Assembly: GCA_002455425.1 (NCBI GenBank)
Contig: DKKT01000075.1
Location: 1 to 16,570, forward strand
Reading direction: 5' to 3'
Length of the DNA: 16,570 bases
Source: Chthonomonas sp. UBA6659
GTDB taxonomy: Bacteria > Armatimonadota > Fimbriimonadia > Fimbriimonadales > Fimbriimonadaceae
Shown piece by piece: positions 13,645 to 16,570 of the stretch. The number at the start of each line of letters is the position of its first letter. Position 1 is the first letter of the stretch. The translations under genes and the position numbers were made by a program. The notes beneath the pieces were generated by a model. The model was not told the DNA's origin, made no database searches, and saw nothing but the letters and a program-made list of their open reading frames with translations.

Positions 13645-13734
13645 ATGGTTCTAAGCATGTTCCGAAGATGGGCAGTCTGCCTTCCCGGCGGATCGAGTTC
13701 GATCGGGACCGTGACGCACACGAGGATCAACTGA
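13645..13734 (+). CDS. Possible 29-aa leader or upstream ORF
   Basis: It has a very good ribosome site (AAAGGAG, 6-nt spacing) and starts MVLSMFRRWAVCLPGG. It ends in TGA, which overlaps the ATG of the next, broken gene by one base (TGATG). This is the third case in the window where a short frame ends at the start of a member of the 355-aa family. Its tail (SIGTVTHTRIN) resembles WTDxTTHxP only weakly. It may be a leader peptide, or the broken gene may itself have begun upstream in the other frame. No function can be assigned. Confidence 0.35.
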   Translation: MVLSMFRRWAVCLPGGSSSIGTVTHTRIN

Positions 13735-14922
13735 TGCGGTGCACAGCGGTCATGGCCTTCCTCCTCGCGGCCGCTGTCGCCGGGACGCAGCCACCCTGGG
13801 TGATGGCGCTCTCGTGGCCTTCGATGGACGCCAAAGACCTTGAGGTCCTCTTGGCCGTCGCTGTCGCCCGGCCCCAAACCGGAAGATCCTCCATCAGCAA
13901 GCCTGCGCCCGGATCGCTGGAGGTATCGATGGTGAAGTTCCTCGCTCTGCAATCGAGTAAGGGCAACGCCACGAAGGAGTTCACGGGCCTCATCCCGCTG
14001 CTCTGGAGCAGGGCAGTGCCGTTACGAGCCACGCGCCGTTACCTGCTGGTCGCCGTTCGTGCGCAGGACGGGAGATTCCGCTTCTCGGCCGGATCCGAAT
14101 TCGCCACTCCCGTCGAGATCGAAGCGAAGCCCGGGCAGGATTGCTGCGTCGTGCTTGCCCTCGAAACCTCTGCCGCCAAGCTCCCCTCCGGCGTCACCGG
14201 GGCCGACCTCGTCGCGACCGCGATGCTGGACACACTCGATACGATGACCCATGCCAAGGTGGACGAGGTGGTCCGGCTTCTCGGTACGGCGCTGCCACCC
14301 CAGGGCATGAGGCAAAGCGCCCGCGCTCCTCACGATCGCCCCGCGGCGAGGACCACAAGCGCATCGACCAAGCCTCATACGCGCTGGATCGACCCCTGAT
14401 CCGGGCTCTACAAAAGAAGGCCGCTGCCACCAAGAACCGCTATCAGAAGTCGAAGCTGTACGAACTTCTGGTGCGCTGGCGGGTCCCCGGGTCAATTGCC
14501 CCGTATGTGAAGTCGCTTGAGCCGTTGCTGAAAGACCCTTCTGTCTACGTCGGCGGAAACGACCATCGCGACTGGGGTCTGATTCAAGATTTCTATCGCT
14601 ATCGGGATTTGGAGAAGTTCCCTTACTTCGACGTCGAGGAGTTCTTGCGGATGGTGACGCCGGCCAGCAATCCCGAGGTCTTGCTCTTTTGGCTCAACAA
14701 TTTCGGGGTACCCATGGATGAGCGACACTCGCGCCGCTTCGGCCAGTTGCTCGACTTCCCAAACCAACGAATTCAGTTCGAGGTTGCCACCGCCCTCGCC
14801 AGCCGGCTTCAAGAGCCCACTCAAACGCCTAAGCGATACGGGACCGTCGACGGCAGCACGTCGACTACCCGGATCTGCAGGAGAAGATCGTGTACTGGAA
14901 GAAGTGGCTGAGACTCCCGTGA
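13734..14922 (+). pseudogene. Twice-frameshifted distant relative of the 355-aa secreted family
   Basis: The ATG at 13734 begins a signal peptide (MRCTAVMAFLLAAAVAGTQP) and a beta-rich domain with VKFLALQSSKGNATKEFTG. This resembles the 'F.l..l.siKGdat' segment of the two tandem paralogues. Coding character stops after GTALPPQG (about 14307) and resumes one base earlier in frame as DRPLIRALQKKAAATK, LYELLVRWRVPGS and FWLNNFGVPMDERHSRRFGQ. It shifts again between 14833 and 14856 to HVDYPDLQEKIVYWKKW and ends at TGA 14920-14922. Both shifts need one lost base and both fall by homopolymers (CCCC near 14297-14300, GGG near 14840), so assembly error is possible. RIQFEVATALASRLQEP and DLQEKIVYWKKWL echo the C-terminal parts of the paralogues. 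Function unknown. Confidence 0.75.
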
Positions 14923-14953
14923 TGCGGCACCGCCGCGCGTTTGAGCCGGCCTA

Positions 14954-14993
14954 GGCCACGACCCCCCATTCGATCGGCTCGGTCGCCTGGCCC
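14954..14993. repeat. 40-bp exact direct repeat, copy 1
   Basis: The 40 bases are identical to 15405-15444, the 3' coding end of the DUF6266-like gene. Identity stops sharply on both sides. The two copies bracket the 58-aa gene. Confidence 0.9.
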
Positions 14994-15023
14994 CATAGGT
15001 CGGGCGCGACGGAGCAAGTGAGG

Positions 15024-15029
15024 TATACG
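15024..15029 (+). promoter_or_regulatory. -10-like TATACG before the 58-aa gene
   Basis: TATACG stands 8 nt before the ATG at 15038, with no Shine-Dalgarno between, similar to other starts in this window. Confidence 0.35.
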
Positions 15030-15037
15030 TACTCTTA

Positions 15038-15214
15038 ATGGACACCGAGATTCAGGAAAAGATTCGATGGTGGGAGGCGTTCTTAAGACAAGCTAAGGAA
15101 AATCGCGAGGAGGCTCTTGAGAAGCGTCGGCCCCAGAGTGAACTGGATGAAAAACAGCGGGTGATCGACCAAGCCGAATCGAAACTCAGGGACCTGCGCA
15201 ACAGGCGGTCTTGA
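15038..15214 (+). CDS. 58-aa charged coiled-coil protein
   Basis: 58 aa, starting MDTEIQEKIRWWEAFLRQAK and ending SKLRDLRNRRS. More than half of the residues are Glu, Asp, Lys, Arg or Gln, and hydrophobic residues fall at roughly heptad spacing (I5, I9, F15, A19, A26, L36, V42, A46, L50, L53). One long amphipathic helix or coiled coil is expected. There is no membrane segment or signal peptide. The codon third bases are more A/T-rich than in the neighbours, hinting at a different origin. No family is recognised. It sits between the two 40-bp direct repeats, which might mark an inserted segment. The unbroken frame, promoter-like box and protein-like composition support a real gene. Confidence 0.55.
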   Translation: MDTEIQEKIRWWEAFLRQAKENREEALEKRRPQSELDEKQRVIDQAESKLRDLRNRRS

Positions 15215-15360
15215 CCGGTTTCGTCAAACGCAAGGAGCGATTTCGGAGCAAGCGACCGCACCTTGAGAAGGTCGGTGGCCGGAACCCGGTGATGCGCCGG
15301 ATAAGGTGACCGACCATCCCACGAACGCCCTATCGCGCATCAGAGAGATTTCCCCTCAAT

Positions 15361-15387
15361 CCATGTTCCGCAAAGGAACGCGGATGG
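15361..15387 (-). terminator. Weak hairpin after the DUF6266-like gene
   Basis: On the minus strand GTTCC and GGAAC pair around a 5-nt TTTGC loop, with CCAT/ATGG further out, starting about 12 nt past the TGA. The rest of the 15215-15398 gap shows no gene; GGTCGGT at 15270 could pair with ACCGACC at 15309. Confidence 0.3.
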
Positions 15388-15398
15388 AGGCAGCCCGC

Positions 15399-16022
15399 TC
15401 AAACGGCCACGACCCCCCATTCGATCGGCTCGGTCGCCTGGCCCGTCGCCGCGTCGACGAACCGGGTCGCGACCGCCACCACCCCGGGACGCACCTCCAG
15501 CGTGAGCGTCTCCCCCGCCGCGAAGCGGTGGAAGACCGCGGTTCGATAGCGCTCACGGTACGTGCGGCAGTGGATCGAGGGCAGCCGCTGGAGGAGGACT
15601 TCGGTCACGACACCGGCGGCGTTGGCGAGGTCGGCCGTCACTTCGACCGCCCCGGGCACACCCGAACACGTGAACCGGACCGCATCGCCGGGAAAGGCGT
15701 TGGCCGGAGGCATCGTCGGCACATCGCCCGATGGATTCACGGCCAGGAAGCGCATCCCCAGCCGGTTGAAGTACTGCTGTGCCGAGAGCCCTTCCCCCGC
15801 CGCGGAAGCCCGCCACGCGTTCGCCTCGGCCAGGCTCAGTCCCCGGAATAGCTGCGCCAGCTGACGCATCCGCCCCCGCACAGCGGTCTGCGCAGACGTC
15901 TGGGGATCGACTGCGAACGGCCGATCCCGCAAGACGGTGCCATGAGGTGTCGACACGAAGACGGCGTTCCCGACCCGTCCACTCAGCCCCGCTATTGTCA
16001 CACCTTCCTTTACCTTTGCCAC
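15399..16022 (-). CDS. DUF6266-like protein, GTG start
   Basis: 207 aa. GTG at 16022 gives (M)AKVKEGVTIAGLSGRVGNAV, and GAGGA 7 nt upstream is a fair ribosome site. The frame is open 44 codons further, but that part lacks family likeness and overlaps a plus-strand frame. The opening 'G.i.G.sGrvGn.v....hG..vlRdrP' followed by a Gln/Arg-rich helix (TSAQTAVRGRMRQLAQLF) resembles DUF6266 proteins, and also small phage-structural-like proteins with 'sGkvGn'. Residues about 80-110 are helical (LSLAEANAWRASAAGEGLSA). Residues 130-207 are beta-rich (VRFTCSGVPGAVEVTAD, LTLEVRPGVVAVATRFVD) and may form an Ig-like domain. No signal peptide. The family call is tentative and the role unknown. A truncated copy of its 3' end lies at 14951-15034. 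Confidence 0.68.
   Translation of the reverse strand: MAKVKEGVTIAGLSGRVGNAVFVSTPHGTVLRDRPFAVDPQTSAQTAVRGRMRQLAQLFRGLSLAEANAWRASAAGEGLSAQQYFNRLGMRFLAVNPSGDVPTMPPANAFPGDAVRFTCSGVPGAVEVTADLANAAGVVTEVLLQRLPSIHCRTYRERYRTAVFHRFAAGETLTLEVRPGVVAVATRFVDAATGQATEPIEWGVVAV
15405..15444. repeat. 40-bp exact direct repeat, copy 2
   Basis: This copy is the 3' coding end of the DUF6266-like gene, identical over 40 bases to 14954-14993. It encodes GQATEPIEWGVVA in both places on the minus strand. Confidence 0.9.
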
Positions 16023-16039
16023 AAAGGAATCCTCGGACG

Positions 16040-16177
16040 TTGGAGCGTGTTTCCGAAGCGGTTCAGCGGAAAGTCCTATCGGACGCCTATCGAATCCCTG
16101 ACGAACGGCTGGTGGATTCATTGGGGAAGAACGACCCGAACCTGACGTCCCCAAAGCTCAACGGCCACCACCTCTGA
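16040..16177 (+). CDS. Possible 45-aa ORF between the divergent genes
   Basis: From TTG at 16040 the frame reads LERVSEAVQRKVLSDAYRIP and ends LTSPKLNGHHL with TGA. Its composition is protein-like, and it lies in the space that the DUF6266-like gene leaves free. The start is weak (TTG, AGGA 11 nt before) and the frame is short, so it may be a relic of a longer gene. No family is recognised. Confidence 0.3.
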   Translation: MERVSEAVQRKVLSDAYRIPDERLVDSLGKNDPNLTSPKLNGHHL

Positions 16178-16184
16178 CCGCGTG

Positions 16185-16190
16185 TACAAT
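16185..16190 (+). promoter_or_regulatory. -10 box TACAAT of hsdM
   Basis: TACAAT is one base from TATAAT and lies 15 nt before the ATG at 16206. The ATG inside it (16189) meets TGA after seven codons, which rules it out as the hsdM start. GGAG directly before 16206 is too close to be a good ribosome site. Confidence 0.45.
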
Positions 16191-16205
16191 GTCGCTCAAC
16201 GGAGC

Positions 16206-16570
16206 ATGCTGACAGGGGAAATTCGCAATCAAATCGATCGTCTCTGGGACTCGTTCTGGTCCGGAGGCATCTCCAACCCGCTCGAAGTCATGGAGCAGAT
16301 CACCTATCTGCTTTTCCTGCGCCGGCTAGACGAGCTTCAGCAGCTCGAGGAGAACAAGGCCAACCGCCTCGGCACAGCCATCGAACGACGGTTCTATCCG
16401 GAAGGCAAGGACGCCAAAGGGCGGGACACCCGAGACCTTCGATGGAGCCGCTTCAAGCACATGTCGCCGGCCGAGATGTTCGACGTCTTCAGCGAACACG
16501 TCTTCCCGTTCCTGCGGACGCTCGGCACGAACACCGGCTACGCCAAGCACATGAAGGACGCCCGGTTCAC
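16206..16570 (+). CDS. hsdM: Type I restriction-modification methyltransferase subunit (N-terminal part, cut by the window edge)
   Basis: 121 codons are visible and the frame is still open at base 16570. LTGEIRNQIDRLWDSFWSGG followed by PLEVMEQITYLLFLRRLDEL (residues 31-50) is the standard helical N-terminal domain of HsdM (HsdM_N). DLRWSRFKHMSPAEMFDVFS and the following VFPFLRTLG also match, up to the point where the SAM-binding domain would start. HsdM methylates adenine within the target set by HsdS and joins HsdR for restriction; it acts on DNA in the cytoplasm. The catalytic NPPF/Y motif lies past the window. hsdS and hsdR are expected to the right but cannot be seen, so this could also be an orphan methylase. 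Confidence 0.93.
   Translation, partial: MLTGEIRNQIDRLWDSFWSGGISNPLEVMEQITYLLFLRRLDELQQLEENKANRLGTAIERRFYPEGKDAKGRDTRDLRWSRFKHMSPAEMFDVFSEHVFPFLRTLGTNTGYAKHMKDARF

Larger units (their letters stand above)
14951..15034 (-). pseudogene. 3' end fragment of a DUF6266-like paralogue
   Basis: On the minus strand a 27-codon segment reads EYVYLTCSVAPDLW and then GQATEPIEWGVVA before a TAG. The last 13 residues are identical to the C-terminus of the gene at 15399-16022. The segment is closed at its 5' side by TAA (15035-15037). It is a truncated relic of a second gene copy. Confidence 0.7.

Noticed and set aside
15260..15320. tRNA-like or structured RNA fold
   Set aside because: A 7-bp outer stem and an inner CCGG pair exist, but there is no T-arm or anticodon pattern, so no RNA gene can be supported.

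Overview
The window comes from a GC-rich bacterial chromosome. The organism cannot be fixed from sequence alone. Armatimonadota (Fimbriimonadia-like) or Planctomycetota are my best guesses. The hints are many short signal peptides on unknown secreted proteins, several genes with a -10 box only 6-8 nt before the ATG (leaderless-type starts), a protein carrying the LLLPAVQKVREAAAR phrase known from DUF1559 pseudopilins, and GC-rich hairpin repeats between genes.

Left part (1-4500). Two 100-bp tandem repeat units open the window. They are followed by a VOC/glyoxalase-fold gene (-), a DUF6508-type gene (+), a secreted GH76-type glycoside hydrolase (+) and, overlapping its stop codon, a broken DUF1905 gene. 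A small secreted SnoaL/DUF4440-like protein (-) converges on that pseudogene. A PspB-shaped membrane/coiled-coil protein and a di-heme reaction-centre-type cytochrome c (+) follow.

Middle (4500-7532). A penicillin-acylase-family Ntn hydrolase is coupled to a DUF72 protein. The DUF72 gene appears to start on ATA, overlapping the acylase stop codon.

Minus-strand block (7569-12672). Read in the direction of transcription, this holds an enterochelin-esterase-like hydrolase, a seven-repeat beta-propeller protein, and then two tandem copies of an unrecognised two-part cassette. Each cassette is the tail of a short ORF (ending ..WTDxTTHxP) whose stop codon overlaps the Shine-Dalgarno of a secreted protein of about 355 aa. 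A third, distant and twice-frameshifted relative of the 355-aa protein lies on the plus strand at 13734-14922, again preceded by a tightly coupled short ORF.

Right part (12826-16570). An exported protein has three LPA(V/I)Q motifs. After the pseudogene come a 40-bp exact direct repeat marking the truncated 3' end of a paralogue of the DUF6266-like gene, a 58-aa coiled-coil gene, the intact DUF6266-like gene (-), and the 5' end of a type I restriction-modification methyltransferase gene (hsdM) cut by the window edge.

No tRNA, rRNA, CRISPR array, transposase or integrase was recognised. The least explained content is the duplicated coupled cassette, its small-ORF partner family, and the LPAVQ protein.
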